Shown here: positions 44,296-57,107 of the stretch, one piece after another
Numbering within the stretch: position 1 is the first letter of the stretch
How the letters are laid out: every line of letters begins with the position of its first letter
From: Allobosea sp. AAP35
GTDB taxonomy: Bacteria > Pseudomonadota > Alphaproteobacteria > Rhizobiales > Beijerinckiaceae
Reading direction: 5' to 3'
NCBI RefSeq assembly: GCF_001295925.1
Contig: NZ_LJHQ01000022.1
Span: forward strand, 62,001 to 126,000
Length of the DNA: 64,000 nt
Made by a program: the position numbers and the translations under genes
Notes under the pieces: model-generated
What the model saw: the letters and a program-made list of their open reading frames with translations, nothing else
What the model was told of the DNA's origin: nothing
Database searches by the model: none

Positions 44296-45396
44296 CTATT
44301 CCTTGCGATCGGCGGCGTCGGCACCCCGCATCCCGACCGGCATGGGCGTGCCTTTCGTCGTGTCGAGATAGGTCTGGCGTTCCGCCTCCGAGTTCAACTC
44401 GGCCCCGACCAGCACGATCGTCGCCGACAGCCACATCCAGGTCAGAAGTCCGATGACGGCTCCCACCGTTCCGTAGGTGGCGTTGTAATCCTCGAAATTC
44501 GCGACGTACCAGGAGAAGAGGAGCGAGGCGACGAGCCAGGTGACGGCGGCAAAGACGGCTCCAGGGCTGACCCAGGCCCATCGCGCCTGATCGCGGCTGG
44601 GTCCGTAGCGGTACAGGGCTGATAGCCCGAGCAGCAGAATGCCGACCACCACCGGCCAGCGCCCGATCGCGATGAGCCATTCGGCCGCGCCGCCCAGATA
44701 CAGATAATCGAGCAGGATCGGGATCACGGCGATGGCGCCGATGGCTCCGAGCACAAACAGGATGATGCCGAGGGTGAAGGCCAGCGACACAAGATTGAGC
44801 TTGATGAAACCGCGCTTTTCATCCTCGCCATAGGCGACGTTGAGTGCGTCGAAGATGGCCTTGACGCCGGCATTGGCGCTCCAGATCGCCACCGAAAGGC
44901 TGATGAGCAGCGCAAAGCCGAGCTTGGTTTCGCCTCCGGCCGTGATGCGGGCGATCTGTTCGCGCAGGAAATCGGTCGCGCCCCCAGGCAGAAAGCCGTC
45001 GAGCGCGGCGGATTGCTCAGCAATGGCGGCGGGATCGGCAACCAGGCCATAGAGCGAAACCAGCGCTGTCAGCGCCGGGAACAACGCCAGCAGGCCATAG
45101 AATGTGACGCCCGCTGCGACAGCCCTGACACGGTCACGATCGACCTCGTGATAGGTGCGTCGGGCGATGTCCCACCAGCCGCCGGCGGGGATATCGGACG
45201 GGGCATCGGCCTCGACGCCTTCCGCGCTACGGCGGGCGGTCTTCTCATCATAGCGCTGATCGCGCGCATTTTGGGCCGGCCCCGCCAGGCGCGAAAACAC
45301 ATAGGCCGAGGACACGCCCAAAAGGGCGGCCACGACCAGATCCCTGGTCCATCGTTGATCGCGCAAGAGTTCACTCCGTTTCCGGGCGAACGCCAT
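44296..45396 (-). CDS. YihY/BrkB family membrane protein
   Basis: 366 residues. An N-terminal membrane segment (about 19-36), a linker, then the YihY domain (about 85-345) with six membrane helices: VTFYGLLALFPALTALVSLYG, FALLISLSVAIWSANAGVKAI and others. FNVAYGEDEKRGFIK-like DALNVAYGEDE is a family hallmark. Inner membrane; function undetermined (the old RNase BN assignment was withdrawn). Its stop lies next to the SDR remnant. Confidence 0.88.
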   Translation of the reverse strand: MAFARKRSELLRDQRWTRDLVVAALLGVSSAYVFSRLAGPAQNARDQRYDEKTARRSAEGVEADAPSDIPAGGWWDIARRTYHEVDRDRVRAVAAGVTFYGLLALFPALTALVSLYGLVADPAAIAEQSAALDGFLPGGATDFLREQIARITAGGETKLGFALLISLSVAIWSANAGVKAIFDALNVAYGEDEKRGFIKLNLVSLAFTLGIILFVLGAIGAIAVIPILLDYLYLGGAAEWLIAIGRWPVVVGILLLGLSALYRYGPSRDQARWAWVSPGAVFAAVTWLVASLLFSWYVANFEDYNATYGTVGAVIGLLTWMWLSATIVLVGAELNSEAERQTYLDTTKGTPMPVGMRGADAADRKE

Positions 45397-45477
45397 ATCG
45401 GGGGATTGGTTGCACGGGCGGCGGCGGATTGCCCGCGCGACGGCACCGCTTCAGACTGAAATTTTCAACTGAGGAGA

Positions 45478-45553
<76 letters not shown>

Positions 45554-45758
45554 ACGTCTCGTTCCGGCTGATCTTGGGCATCAGCCGGGATATCTCGGGT
45601 TCCGCGCCACTCGCCGGGGCGAGGATGGGAGCGGGACCGGGTCGCCGCATCGGCGGCGAAGCGCTCTATAGGCGGGAGCGACCGAAGACTCAAGCGCCGA
45701 TTGTCGCCTGATCGTCATTCTCTTGCGGGCAGCCTCGGCGACCCGCCGCCGCAAGGGC

Positions 45759-48372
<2,614 letters not shown>

Positions 48373-48475
48373 GCGTAGGCGGCGCGACAATCGGCGTAAC
48401 CTGCCCAGCTTTCGGCCTTGGAACGAATCAAAAGCAAGCGCACACTTCCGTTGCGAGATGATGACGGAGGTGGCG

Positions 48476-49291
48476 ATGCGGCGTTGGCTGTTCGGTCTCT
48501 TGAGTCTGGCGGCAGCGGGTCTCTGGACCGTCGCTGGCGCCCAAGCCCCCTCCGCGGGTCCGCCCGAGGAGGTCGATGTCGCGCTCGTGCTCGCGGTCGA
48601 CGTGTCCTATTCGATGGACCTCGACGAACTTGCGCTTCAGCGCCTCGGCTATATCGAGGCCTTCCGGTCCAAGCCATTGCATGACGCGATCGCCAAGGGG
48701 GCCATCGGCAAGATCGCCGTGACCTATTTCGAATGGGCCGGCGGGCATTTCCAGCACGTCGTCAAACCCTGGACGATCATCGACACACCCGCCTCGGCCG
48801 TCGCCTTCGCGGAGGAACTCGGCGAGGCGCAGACGCGGCGAGGCCGCCGCACCTCGATCTCGGCGGCGATCGATCTCGGCATGCAGTTGCTGGAGCAGGC
48901 CAATGTCACGCCGCTGCGCAAGGTGATCGACATCTCCGGAGACGGCGCCAACAATGACGGGCGGCCGGTGACCCTTGCGCGCGACGAGGCGGCGGCCAAG
49001 GGCATCAGCATCAACGGGCTGCCGGTGATGCTGAAGCAGGCGAGCTATTTCGACCTCGACAATCTCGACCTCTACTACAAGAACTGCGTCGTCACGGGGC
49101 CCGGCGCCTTCGTCATCCCGATCCGCGAGCGCAGCCAGTTCGTCGATGCCACCCGCACCAAGCTGATCCGCGAGATCGCGGAGATGCCGCGCGACGGCGA
49201 GGCGCTGATTCAAAAGGCGCAGGCGACCGGCAGCGTCAACTCGAGCTGCCTGGCCGGCGAGCGCCAATGGCGCGACCGGATGGGGAATTGA
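48476..49291 (+). CDS. DUF1194 domain-containing protein (VWA-like, secreted)
   Basis: 271 residues from ATG 48476, which has GGAGG five bases ahead; the frame stays open to 48458. Signal peptide about 1-22 (LWTVAGAQA). The DUF1194 domain resembles a von Willebrand A domain: VLAVDVSYSMDLDEL shows the DxSxS metal site (about residues 37-46), and DISGDGANNDGRPV the second site. Exported, periplasmic or outer-surface; function unknown. Alone between cmk and the repeat. Confidence 0.9.
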   Translation: MRRWLFGLLSLAAAGLWTVAGAQAPSAGPPEEVDVALVLAVDVSYSMDLDELALQRLGYIEAFRSKPLHDAIAKGAIGKIAVTYFEWAGGHFQHVVKPWTIIDTPASAVAFAEELGEAQTRRGRRTSISAAIDLGMQLLEQANVTPLRKVIDISGDGANNDGRPVTLARDEAAAKGISINGLPVMLKQASYFDLDNLDLYYKNCVVTGPGAFVIPIRERSQFVDATRTKLIREIAEMPRDGEALIQKAQATGSVNSSCLAGERQWRDRMGN

Positions 49292-49305
49292 GGGGCGTCA
49301 ACCGT

Positions 49306-49398
49306 CGTCATGCTCGGGCTTGACCCGAGCATCTTGGAATCCAGAGCCATTCCTTCTTGAGATTCTCGGGTCTGCGCTACGCTTCGCCCGAGAATGAC
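49306..49398. repeat. palindromic intergenic repeat (copy 3)
   Basis: Ends 49306-49319 and 49385-49398 are inverted copies with two mismatches, starting CGTCAT. It sits between the DUF1194 gene and hrpB (convergent). Fits the family at 16522, 25665 and 58943. Confidence 0.7.
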
Positions 49399-49408
49399 GG
49401 GGAACCCC

Positions 49409-51919
49409 TCACGTTCCCCTTGGCTTCGCCCGCGTCGTGGGCGGCGCGGCGGCGGGGTCGTCGGGCCAGGGATGGCGGGGATAGCGGCCCTTCATCTCGG
49501 ATTTCACCGCCGCCCAGGAGCCGCGCCAGAAGCCCGGCAGGTCGCGCGTGATCTGGACGGGCTTGTGGCCGGGCGAAAGCAGCTCCAGCACCAGCGGCAC
49601 CCGCCCGCCGGCAAGCGCCGGATGCTTCGACAGCCCGAACAGCTCCTGCACCCGCACCGAGATCGTCGGGCCGGCTTCGGCGGCATAGTCGACGGCGAGG
49701 CTGGAGCCGGTCGGCGCGGTGAAATGCGTCGGCGCTTCCGTATCGAGCCTCCGCTTCATCTCCCAGGGCAGGAGATCGCCGAGCGCGGCATCGAGATCGC
49801 CCGGCTCGATCGCAGCAAGAGAGGCGCGGCCGATGATATGTGGCGCGAGCCAGATCGACGCGTCCGTCGCCAGCCCCTCATCCGACAGGTCCGGCCAGAG
49901 ATCCTCCGCGCCCGCATCCCGCGCGGCGCGGCGCAGGAAGCCCACCCGCTCGCGCAACTGTCGTTGCGCCTTCGTCCAGGGCAGCAGGCCGATGCCGAGT
50001 GCCGCGAGACCTTGCGCCAGGACGACGGCATTGGCGAGGTCAGCCTGCGCTGGCAGCGGCCGCTCCGACAGGCTGAGCGCCCCATAGCGGCGCACGGCCC
50101 GCACGCGCAGGGCACGGGCGGCGCGATCGAATGTCGTCTCGCTGCGTTCCTCCATTTCGAAGGACGAAAGGCCTTCGGCGACGAGCCAGGCAATATCGAC
50201 TTCCGTGAGCGGCGCCGCCGAGAGGATGCGGGCCTGCTGGGCCGCGCCGGTCATCTCCGCCACGACAATATGGATATCCCGGGCCAAGCGCTGGGTCGGC
50301 TCCAGCGTCGCGCCGCGCCCATTGGCGAGCAAATACTGCCCAGAGCCCGGGCTGCGCGCCCTCGCGACCCGGTCTGGATAGGCCAAGGCGAGCAGGAGCC
50401 CGGGCGACAACCCTTCGCCAGGCCTGGAGGGGCCCGCAGCCCGCTCGGCGGTGCGCGCCCAGCCCTCAGCAAGACGGCGCATGTCGGCGGCGCGGCCGCC
50501 TCTTTCACGCTGGAAACGCTCCAGCCGCTCCGACAGGTCGATCGCGTCGCCGCCGAGCCCGCGCTCGACCAGGAGCGCCGCCAGCAGGGCGGCGGTTTGC
50601 GCCTGTCCATAGCGCGCCGCGGCGACGACCATGCGGGCCAGGCGCGGCGGCAGCGGCAGATTCTGGAGGGTGCGGCCCTCCGGGGTGATGCGGCTATCGC
50701 CATCGAGCGCATTCAGGCTGGACAGCAGGCTGCGGGCCTCTTTCAGCGCCGGCGCCGGTGGCGGGTCGAGGAAGGCCAGGGTTGTGGGATCGGACACGCC
50801 CCAGGCGGCACAGTCGAGCAACAGGGGCGCGAGGTCGGCAGAGAGGATTTCGGGCCGTGCGAAGGCCTCCAGCGCGCCATTGCCGGCCTCTTCCCAGAGA
50901 CGATAGCAGATGCCCGGCTCGGTGCGGCCGGCGCGGCCCCGGCGCTGGTCGGAGGCTGCGCGGCTGGCGCGGCGCGTCTCGAGACGCGTCAAGCCGAGAT
51001 CGGGCTCGTAGACGGGCACGCGGGCAAGGCCTGAATCGATCACCACCCGGACGCCCTCGATCGTCAGCGAGGTCTCGGCGATCGCCGTCGCCAGCACGAT
51101 TTTGCGGCGGCCGGGCGGCGCGGGCAGCACGGCACGATCCTGGTCGGCCTGGTCGAGCGCGCCATAAAGCGGCGCGATCTCGACGCTTTTGTCGCGGATG
51201 CGCTCACGCAGGCGCTCCTCGACCCGCCTGATCTCGCCCTGGCCGGGCAGGAAGACGAGCTGCGAGCCGGGCTGCTCGTTCAGCCCCAGCAGCACCGCGT
51301 CCGTGACCTGGTCCTCGATGCGCTTCAGCGGGTCGCGGCCGAGATAGCGCGTCTCGACCGGGAAGGCCCGGCCCTGGCTCTCGATCACCGGCGCTTCGCC
51401 GAGAAGCCTCGCGACGCGCGCGCCGTCCAGGGTCGCCGACATCACCAGGATGCGCAGATCCTCGCGCAGGCCCGCTTGCGCATCGAGCGCCAGCGCCAGC
51501 CCGAAATCGGCGTCGAGCGAACGCTCATGGAACTCGTCGAAGAGCACGGCGGCGATGCCCTCCAGCGCCGGATCGTCGAGGATCATCCGGGCGAAGACGC
51601 CCTCGGTCACCACCTCGATGCGCGTCTTCGGGCCGATCTTCGAACCGAGGCGGACGCGCAGGCCGACAGTGTCGCCGACACGCTCGCCCAGCGTCTGCGC
51701 CATCCGGTTGGCCGCGCCGCGCGCCGCCAGCCGCCGTGGTTCCAGCACGATCAGCTTGCCGCCCTGGGTCCAGGGCTCGTCGAGCAGCGCGAGTGGCACC
51801 CGCGTCGTCTTGCCGGCGCCGGGCGGCGCCACGAGCACGGCGTTGGGCTGCGCGCGCAGGGCGGCCGCGAGATCGCCGAGCACGGCGTCGATCGGAAGGG
51901 GCGTGTCGAAGGCGCGCAT
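49409..51919 (-). CDS. hrpB: ATP-dependent helicase HrpB
   Basis: 836 residues, the expected length. SF2 DEAH helicase motifs: APPGAGKTTRVPLALL (I, about residue 36), LFDEFHERSLDADFGLAL (II, DExH, about 128), VMSATLDG (III), QRRGRAGRTEPG (VI, about 322), then an HA2-like and the HrpB-specific C-terminal region (about 480-820). RNA helicase of unclear cellular task. Divergent from trpA with an 86-base gap. Confidence 0.95.
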   Translation of the reverse strand: MRAFDTPLPIDAVLGDLAAALRAQPNAVLVAPPGAGKTTRVPLALLDEPWTQGGKLIVLEPRRLAARGAANRMAQTLGERVGDTVGLRVRLGSKIGPKTRIEVVTEGVFARMILDDPALEGIAAVLFDEFHERSLDADFGLALALDAQAGLREDLRILVMSATLDGARVARLLGEAPVIESQGRAFPVETRYLGRDPLKRIEDQVTDAVLLGLNEQPGSQLVFLPGQGEIRRVEERLRERIRDKSVEIAPLYGALDQADQDRAVLPAPPGRRKIVLATAIAETSLTIEGVRVVIDSGLARVPVYEPDLGLTRLETRRASRAASDQRRGRAGRTEPGICYRLWEEAGNGALEAFARPEILSADLAPLLLDCAAWGVSDPTTLAFLDPPPAPALKEARSLLSSLNALDGDSRITPEGRTLQNLPLPPRLARMVVAAARYGQAQTAALLAALLVERGLGGDAIDLSERLERFQRERGGRAADMRRLAEGWARTAERAAGPSRPGEGLSPGLLLALAYPDRVARARSPGSGQYLLANGRGATLEPTQRLARDIHIVVAEMTGAAQQARILSAAPLTEVDIAWLVAEGLSSFEMEERSETTFDRAARALRVRAVRRYGALSLSERPLPAQADLANAVVLAQGLAALGIGLLPWTKAQRQLRERVGFLRRAARDAGAEDLWPDLSDEGLATDASIWLAPHIIGRASLAAIEPGDLDAALGDLLPWEMKRRLDTEAPTHFTAPTGSSLAVDYAAEAGPTISVRVQELFGLSKHPALAGGRVPLVLELLSPGHKPVQITRDLPGFWRGSWAAVKSEMKGRYPRHPWPDDPAAAPPTTRAKPRGT

Positions 51920-52005
51920 GACCCGCGGGATGTGACGCAGCCCGGCGTCCTGCGCAAGCGCAACCCTCTCGCCAGCCCGCGCGCGTCATGCTAACCGCTC
52001 AGGCC

Positions 52006-52881
52006 ATGACCAATCCCAGTATTTCCGACATCCAGACAGCCACCGGCCAGGCTCACATCCAGGCCCGCTTCCAGGCCTGTGCGAAAGAGGGCCGCGCCGC
52101 GCTGGTGACCTTCGTCACAGCCGGCGATCCCGACTTCACGACGGCGAGCGCCATTCTGGCCGCGCTGCCCGGGGCCGGCGCCGACATCATCGAGCTCGGC
52201 GTGCCCTTTACCGACCCGATGGCGGACGGCATTCCCGTCCAGCTCGCCGGCCAGCGCGCGCTGCATGGCGGCCAGACGCTGAAGAAGACGCTGGCCATGG
52301 TCGCGGAATTCCGGGCCAAGGGCCATGACACGCCGATCGTGCTGATGGGCTATTACAACCCGATCTATGCCTATGGCGTCGAACGCTTCCTTGGGGACGC
52401 CCGCACCGCAGGCGTCGACGGGCTGATCGTCGTCGATCTGCCGCCGGAAGAGGATGTCGAGCTCTGCCTGCCGGCGCTCGCCGCCGGCATCAGCTTCATC
52501 CGCCTGGCGACGCCGACGACCGACGACAAGCGCCTGCCCAAGGTGCTGCAGAACACCTCGGGCTTCGTCTATTACGTCTCGATGAACGGCGTCACCGGCG
52601 GCGCGATCGTCAATTACGACGCCGTCGGCGATGCGGTGGCCCGGATCAAGCGGCATACCGACCTGCCGGTCGCCGTCGGCTTCGGCGTCAAGACGGCCAA
52701 GGATGCGGAGGCGATCGCGCGCGGGGCCGACGGCGTCGTCGTCGGCTCGGCGCTGGTCGAGCGCCTGCGGCTCTCGCTGGACGCGGAGGGCAAGGCCACG
52801 GAAAAGACCGTTTCGGCTGTCACCTCGCTGGTTTCAGAATTGGCTGCGGGCATCCGCTCGGCCGCGAAGGCGGCGGCCTGA
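52006..52881 (+). CDS. trpA: tryptophan synthase alpha subunit
   Basis: 291 residues from ATG 52006 (an ATG at 51988 is possible). Catalytic Glu and Asp are in [19 protein letters not shown] (about residues 58-76). [14 protein letters not shown] and [19 protein letters not shown] are typical. Cleaves indole-3-glycerol phosphate to indole. The usual partner trpB is not upstream; hrpB lies there instead, while accD and folC follow as normal. Confidence 0.96.
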   Translation: MTNPSISDIQTATGQAHIQARFQACAKEGRAALVTFVTAGDPDFTTASAILAALPGAGADIIELGVPFTDPMADGIPVQLAGQRALHGGQTLKKTLAMVAEFRAKGHDTPIVLMGYYNPIYAYGVERFLGDARTAGVDGLIVVDLPPEEDVELCLPALAAGISFIRLATPTTDDKRLPKVLQNTSGFVYYVSMNGVTGGAIVNYDAVGDAVARIKRHTDLPVAVGFGVKTAKDAEAIARGADGVVVGSALVERLRLSLDAEGKATEKTVSAVTSLVSELAAGIRSAAKAAA

Positions 52882-52928
52882 GGCCTTCGGCCCTGCCCGC
52901 CCTCCGCGCCCCAATCAGGATTTGATCC

Positions 52929-53834
52929 ATGAACTGGATTTCCGAAGTCGTCCGGCCGCGCATCAAGACGCTGTTCAAGCGCGAGAGCCCGGAGAATCTC
53001 TGGATCAAATGCCCCGATTCCGGGCAGATGGTCTTCCACAAGGATGTCGAGGCCAATGGCTTCGTCATTCCCGGCTCCGACCACCATATGCGCGTCACCG
53101 CGCAGGACCGGCTGAAGTTGACCTTCGATGACGGCAAATGGCTCGACGTGCCGCTGCCCGAGGTCGCGACCGATCCGCTGAAGTTCCGCGACGAAAAGCG
53201 CTATATCGACCGGCTGAAGGACGCCCGCGCCAAGACCGGCGCGGCGGACGCCTTCAAGGTCGGCTATGGCCGGGTCAAGGGTTTTGCGCTGACGATCGCG
53301 GTGCAGGATTTCCACTTCATGGGCGGCTCGCTCGGCATGGCGGCGGGTGAAGCCTTCATCAAGGGCGCGCTCACGGCGATCGAAAAGAAGACACCCTATG
53401 TCGTCTTCGCCGCCTCGGGCGGGGCACGCATGCAGGAGGGCATCCTCTCCCTGATGCAGCTGCCGCGCACCACCGTCGCGATCCGCATGCTGCGCAAGGC
53501 CGGCCTGCCCTATATCGTCGTTTTGACCAACCCGACCACCGGCGGCGTCACCGCCTCCTATGCCATGCTCGGCGACATCCACATCGCCGAACCCGGCGCG
53601 CTGATCGGCTTCGCGGGCCCGCGCGTGATCGAGCAGACGATCCGCGAGAAGCTGCCCGAGGGCTTCCAGAGGGCGGAATACCTCAAGGATCACGGCATGG
53701 TTGATATGGTGGTGCACCGCCACGACCTGCCGGAGACGCTGGCGCGGCTCGGCCGACTTCTCACCAAGCAGCCGGCGCCAGTCAGCGAGGCCGCGCCGAT
53801 GCTGCCGCCCCAGCCCGTCGCCGAAGCCGTCTGA
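52929..53834 (+). CDS. accD: acetyl-CoA carboxylase carboxyltransferase beta subunit
   Basis: 301 residues. [16 protein letters not shown] (about residues 22-37) replaces the Cys4 zinc finger of E. coli AccD with one Cys, as usual in this order. The crotonase-like core has [15 protein letters not shown] (about 135-149), [12 protein letters not shown] (about 161-172) and [13 protein letters not shown]. With AccA it makes malonyl-CoA. It follows trpA by 47 bases and precedes folC by 17, one likely transcript. Confidence 0.96.
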   Translation: MNWISEVVRPRIKTLFKRESPENLWIKCPDSGQMVFHKDVEANGFVIPGSDHHMRVTAQDRLKLTFDDGKWLDVPLPEVATDPLKFRDEKRYIDRLKDARAKTGAADAFKVGYGRVKGFALTIAVQDFHFMGGSLGMAAGEAFIKGALTAIEKKTPYVVFAASGGARMQEGILSLMQLPRTTVAIRMLRKAGLPYIVVLTNPTTGGVTASYAMLGDIHIAEPGALIGFAGPRVIEQTIREKLPEGFQRAEYLKDHGMVDMVVHRHDLPETLARLGRLLTKQPAPVSEAAPMLPPQPVAEAV

Positions 53835-53851
53835 CGCGGCTGCCTGGCCTG

Positions 53852-55174
53852 ATGGGTTCGTCCGACGCGGTCCTGGCGCGCCTGCTGGCGCTGCACCCCA
53901 AGCTGATCGATCTCTCGCTCGGGCGCATCCTGACCCTGCTCGAGCGGCTGGGCGATCCGCAGAAGCGGCTGCCGCCGGTGATCCACGTCGCCGGCACCAA
54001 TGGCAAGGGCTCGACCATCGCCTTCATGCGGGCGATCCTGGAGGCGGCGGGGCTACGCGTCCATGTCTACACTTCCCCGCATCTCGTGCGGTTTCACGAG
54101 CGCATTCGGCTGGGAGCGCCTGGCGGCGGCCGCTTCGTCGATGAGGGCGTGCTCGTCGAGGCGTTGGAGCGCTGCGAGCGCGTCAATGCCGGCGACCCGA
54201 TCACCTTTTTCGAGATCACAACGGCCGTGGCGCTGCTGCTCTTCGCCGAGATCGAGGCCGATGTCGTGCTGCTCGAGGTCGGCCTCGGAGGGCGGTTCGA
54301 TGCCACCAACGTCATCGCCAATCCGGCCTGCACGGTGGTGACGCCGGTCTCGCTCGACCATGCCGAATATCTCGGCGACAGCGTCACCAAGATCGCGGGC
54401 GAGAAGGCCGGCATCTTCAAGCGCGGCGCCCCGGCCGTGATCGCGCCGCAGGAGCCCGAGCCGACCGCCGTGCTCGAAGCCGTGGCCGAGCGGGCCGGCG
54501 CTTCCAAGATCCTGATCGGTGCGCAGGATTTCTCCGTGCACGAGGCCGGCGGGCGGCTGGTCTATGAGGATGGCGACGGGCTGCTCGATCTGCCGCTGCC
54601 GAAGCTCGCCGGGCGCCATCAGCACATCAATGCCGGCACCGCGATCGCCGGCCTGCGCGCTGCCGGCTATGGCGGCCTGCCGACGCGGGCTTTCGAACAG
54701 GGCATGCTGGAGGCCGACTGGCCGGCGCGGCTGCAGCGGATTGCGCGCGGCAGGCTCGCGGAACTGGTGCCGGGCCGGGCCGAGCTCTGGCTCGATGGCG
54801 GGCACAACCCCGATGGCGGCCGGGTGCTGGCCCAGGCCATGGCTGATCTCGCCGACCGCAACCCGGCGCCGCTGGTGATGATCGCCGGCCTGCTCTCGAC
54901 CAAGGATGCGGGCGCGACGCTCGGCCATTTCAAGGGGCTGGCGCAGATGCTGTTTGCCGTCCCGATCCAGAACCAGATCGTCGCCCGGCCGGCCGAGGAG
55001 GTCGCGGTTCTGGCCCGCTCAGCCGGTCTCACCGCCGAGGTCGCGGGCTCCGTCGAGCAGGCGCTGCGCGAGATCGCGGCGCGCGACTGGTCGGCCCCGC
55101 CGCGCATCCTGATCTGTGGCTCGCTCTATCTGGCGGGCGAGGTTCTGTCGGCGAACGGCACGCTGCCGGCCTGA
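53852..55174 (+). CDS. folC: folylpolyglutamate synthase / dihydrofolate synthase
   Basis: 440 residues. The P-loop VAGTNGKGSTIAFMRA (about residues 47-62), the LTSPHLVRFHER-like TSPHLVRFHER (about 73-83) and LGGRFDATNVI (about 148-158) are Mur-ligase family hallmarks; the C-terminal half (about 300-435) has LDGGHNPDGGRVLA. Adds glutamate to folates. Last gene of the trpA-accD-folC run. Confidence 0.95.
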   Translation: MGSSDAVLARLLALHPKLIDLSLGRILTLLERLGDPQKRLPPVIHVAGTNGKGSTIAFMRAILEAAGLRVHVYTSPHLVRFHERIRLGAPGGGRFVDEGVLVEALERCERVNAGDPITFFEITTAVALLLFAEIEADVVLLEVGLGGRFDATNVIANPACTVVTPVSLDHAEYLGDSVTKIAGEKAGIFKRGAPAVIAPQEPEPTAVLEAVAERAGASKILIGAQDFSVHEAGGRLVYEDGDGLLDLPLPKLAGRHQHINAGTAIAGLRAAGYGGLPTRAFEQGMLEADWPARLQRIARGRLAELVPGRAELWLDGGHNPDGGRVLAQAMADLADRNPAPLVMIAGLLSTKDAGATLGHFKGLAQMLFAVPIQNQIVARPAEEVAVLARSAGLTAEVAGSVEQALREIAARDWSAPPRILICGSLYLAGEVLSANGTLPA

Positions 55175-55198
55175 GTCGGAGCGCCTCGGCAGTGTATT

Positions 55199-55411
55199 TC
55201 AGCCGACCTCGTGCGGATCGCGGCGATGGCCGTCGCGGTCATCGTGCGCAAGGCTTAAATCCGCCGCAGCCAGCGCGCGATACGCCTCGATCGTGATCAG
55301 GACGTGAGACGTCCTTCCCTGCTTCGTAATGAAGACCGGTCCGTTGCGAGCGGTTTTCTTGACCGCACCGGTTCTGCGGTCAAGTTCGCGGCTGGAGATC
55401 GTCGTCTGCAT
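55199..55411 (-). CDS. Phd/YefM family antitoxin, no toxin beside it
   Basis: 70 residues. The N-terminal half fits the Phd/YefM fold: TTISSRELDRRTGAVKKTAR (helix and DNA-binding loop) and GPVFITKQGRTSHVLITIEAY (strand region). The C-terminal toxin-binding tail is short and charged. Normally a RelE, Doc or VapC toxin overlaps its end, but the stop at 55199 is only 24 bases from folC. No toxin frame is seen on either side. Orphan antitoxin, possibly a regulator now. Confidence 0.8.
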   Translation of the reverse strand: MQTTISSRELDRRTGAVKKTARNGPVFITKQGRTSHVLITIEAYRALAAADLSLAHDDRDGHRRDPHEVG

Positions 55412-55518
55412 CGAGAGTTCCGTTTGGGCGAGGATCCTGAGGGTCTCGCCGGAGTTGGATTATAATCAGGAATGTTTGCCAATGATACACGCTCTGCGTG
55501 CGTCCAATGGAGTGACCC

Positions 55519-56364
55519 ATGACAGACAAGCCGTTCGGAACGACCCGCCGTGATATCCCCGCCATCGGGCAGGGCAGCTGGTATATCGAGCGTGGCGACC
55601 GCAAGCAGGCCATCGCGGCGCTGCGGCGCGGGCTCGATCTCGGCCTGAACCATATCGATACTGCCGAAATGTATGGCGACGGGCAATCCGAGGCGATCAT
55701 TGGCGAGGCCATTACGGGGCGGCGCGAGGAGGTGTTCTTGGTGTCGAAGGTGCTGCCGCACAATGCCTCGAAAAGCGGCGTGCGCGCCGCCTGCGAGCGC
55801 TCGCTGCGCCACCTCAAGACCGACCGGCTCGATTGTTATCTGCTGCACTGGCGCGGACCGCATCCGCTGCCCGAGACCTTCGCGGCTTTCGAGGCGCTGA
55901 AAAGCGAGGGCAAGATTTTGTCCTGGGGCGTCAGCAATTTCGACGAGGACGATCTCGACGAGGCGCTCGGCGTCGCCGGCCCGGGGCAGATCGCCTGCAA
56001 TCAGGTACTCTATCACCTCCGCGAACGCGCGATCGAGCATGCCGTCATTCCCTGGTGCGAGCGCCATGGTGTGGCTGTCACCGCCTACAGCCCGTTCGGA
56101 CATGACGGCTTCCCGGCCTCGGGGAGCGCCGGCGGCAAGGTTCTGGCCGAGATCGCAGCCGCCCAGGACGCCAGCCCCCGGCAGGTCGCGCTCGCCTTCC
56201 TGACGCGGCGCGACAGCGGCTTCGCGATCCCCAAGGCCGGGACGCTGGCCCATGTCGAGGACAATGCCGGCGCGCTGCGGTTGACGCTGACGCAGGACGA
56301 ACTCGCGCGGATCGAGGCTGCCTTCCCGCTGGGACGCAAGCCGGCCTCCCTGCCGATGTTATAA
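55519..56364 (+). CDS. aldo/keto reductase
   Basis: 281 residues, TIM barrel. The catalytic tetrad is visible: Asp and Tyr in HIDTAEMYGDGQSE (about 46-59), Lys in FLVSKVLPH (about 77) and His in YLLHWRGPH (about 111). AYSPFGHDGFPAS and GFAIPKAGTLAHV bind NADPH. Substrate unknown; relatives reduce methylglyoxal or sugars. Convergent with hisA, 11 bases apart. Confidence 0.92.
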   Translation: MTDKPFGTTRRDIPAIGQGSWYIERGDRKQAIAALRRGLDLGLNHIDTAEMYGDGQSEAIIGEAITGRREEVFLVSKVLPHNASKSGVRAACERSLRHLKTDRLDCYLLHWRGPHPLPETFAAFEALKSEGKILSWGVSNFDEDDLDEALGVAGPGQIACNQVLYHLRERAIEHAVIPWCERHGVAVTAYSPFGHDGFPASGSAGGKVLAEIAAAQDASPRQVALAFLTRRDSGFAIPKAGTLAHVEDNAGALRLTLTQDELARIEAAFPLGRKPASLPML

Positions 56365-56375
56365 CGCGCCTTGGC

Positions 56376-57107
56376 TCAGGCGGCGCGGGCGAGCCGCTCC
56401 AGCGCGGCGCCGGGGTCGATGCGGCCGTCATAGAGGGCCCGGCCGGTGATCGCGCCTTCGAGGATCGCGGCGTCCGGCGCCATCAGGCGCTCGATATCGG
56501 CCATGGAGGCGAGGCCGCCCGAAGCGATGACGGGGATGGTCAGCGCCTGAGCGAGGCCTATCGTGCTGTCCCAGTTGATGCCCTGCAGCATGCCGTCGCG
56601 GGCGATGTCGGTGTAGACGATCGCCGCCACGCCGGCATCCTCGAAGCGCCGGCCGAGATCGGCAGCCGCCAGCGACGAGGTCTCGGCCCAGCCTTCCACG
56701 GCCACGAAGCCGTCGCGCGCATCAATGCCGACCGCGACCTGGCCCGGAAAGGCCTTTGCCGCCTCGCGCACGAAGCCGGGATCGCGCACGGCGGCCGTGC
56801 CGATGATGACGCGGGCAATGCCCTTAGACAGCCAGCCTTCGACCGTCTTCATGTCGCGGATGCCGCCGCCGAGCTGAACCGGGAACGCGACTTGGCTCAG
56901 GATGGCTTCGACTGCGGCTGCATTCATCGGCTTGCCGGCAAAGGCGCCATCGAGATCGACGACATGCAGCCATTGGAAGCCCTGGGCCTCGAAGGTGGCC
57001 GCCTGTGCGGCCGGGTCGTCGTTGAAGACCGTCGCCTGCTCCATGTCGCCCTGCTTGAGGCGCACGCACTGGCCGTTCTTCAGATCGATGGCGGGGAAGA
57101 GGATCAC
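56376..57107 (-). CDS. hisA: phosphoribosylformimino-AICAR ribotide isomerase
   Basis: 243 residues from GTG 57107, which overlaps the hisH stop as GTGA and gives the standard start [20 protein letters not shown]; an ATG at 57116 would add three residues. TIM barrel with Asp8 in AIDLKNG and the second acidic site in [10 protein letters not shown] (about residue 170). Converts ProFAR to PRFAR, the substrate of HisF. hisF is not here but at 24883 on the plus strand. Confidence 0.95.
   Translation of the reverse strand: MILFPAIDLKNGQCVRLKQGDMEQATVFNDDPAAQAATFEAQGFQWLHVVDLDGAFAGKPMNAAAVEAILSQVAFPVQLGGGIRDMKTVEGWLSKGIARVIIGTAAVRDPGFVREAAKAFPGQVAVGIDARDGFVAVEGWAETSSLAAADLGRRFEDAGVAAIVYTDIARDGMLQGINWDSTIGLAQALTIPVIASGGLASMADIERLMAPDAAILEGAITGRALYDGRIDPGAALERLARAA

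Noticed and set aside
55199-55411. A complete toxin-antitoxin module
   Set aside because: No toxin-sized frame with a known fold lies next to the antitoxin.
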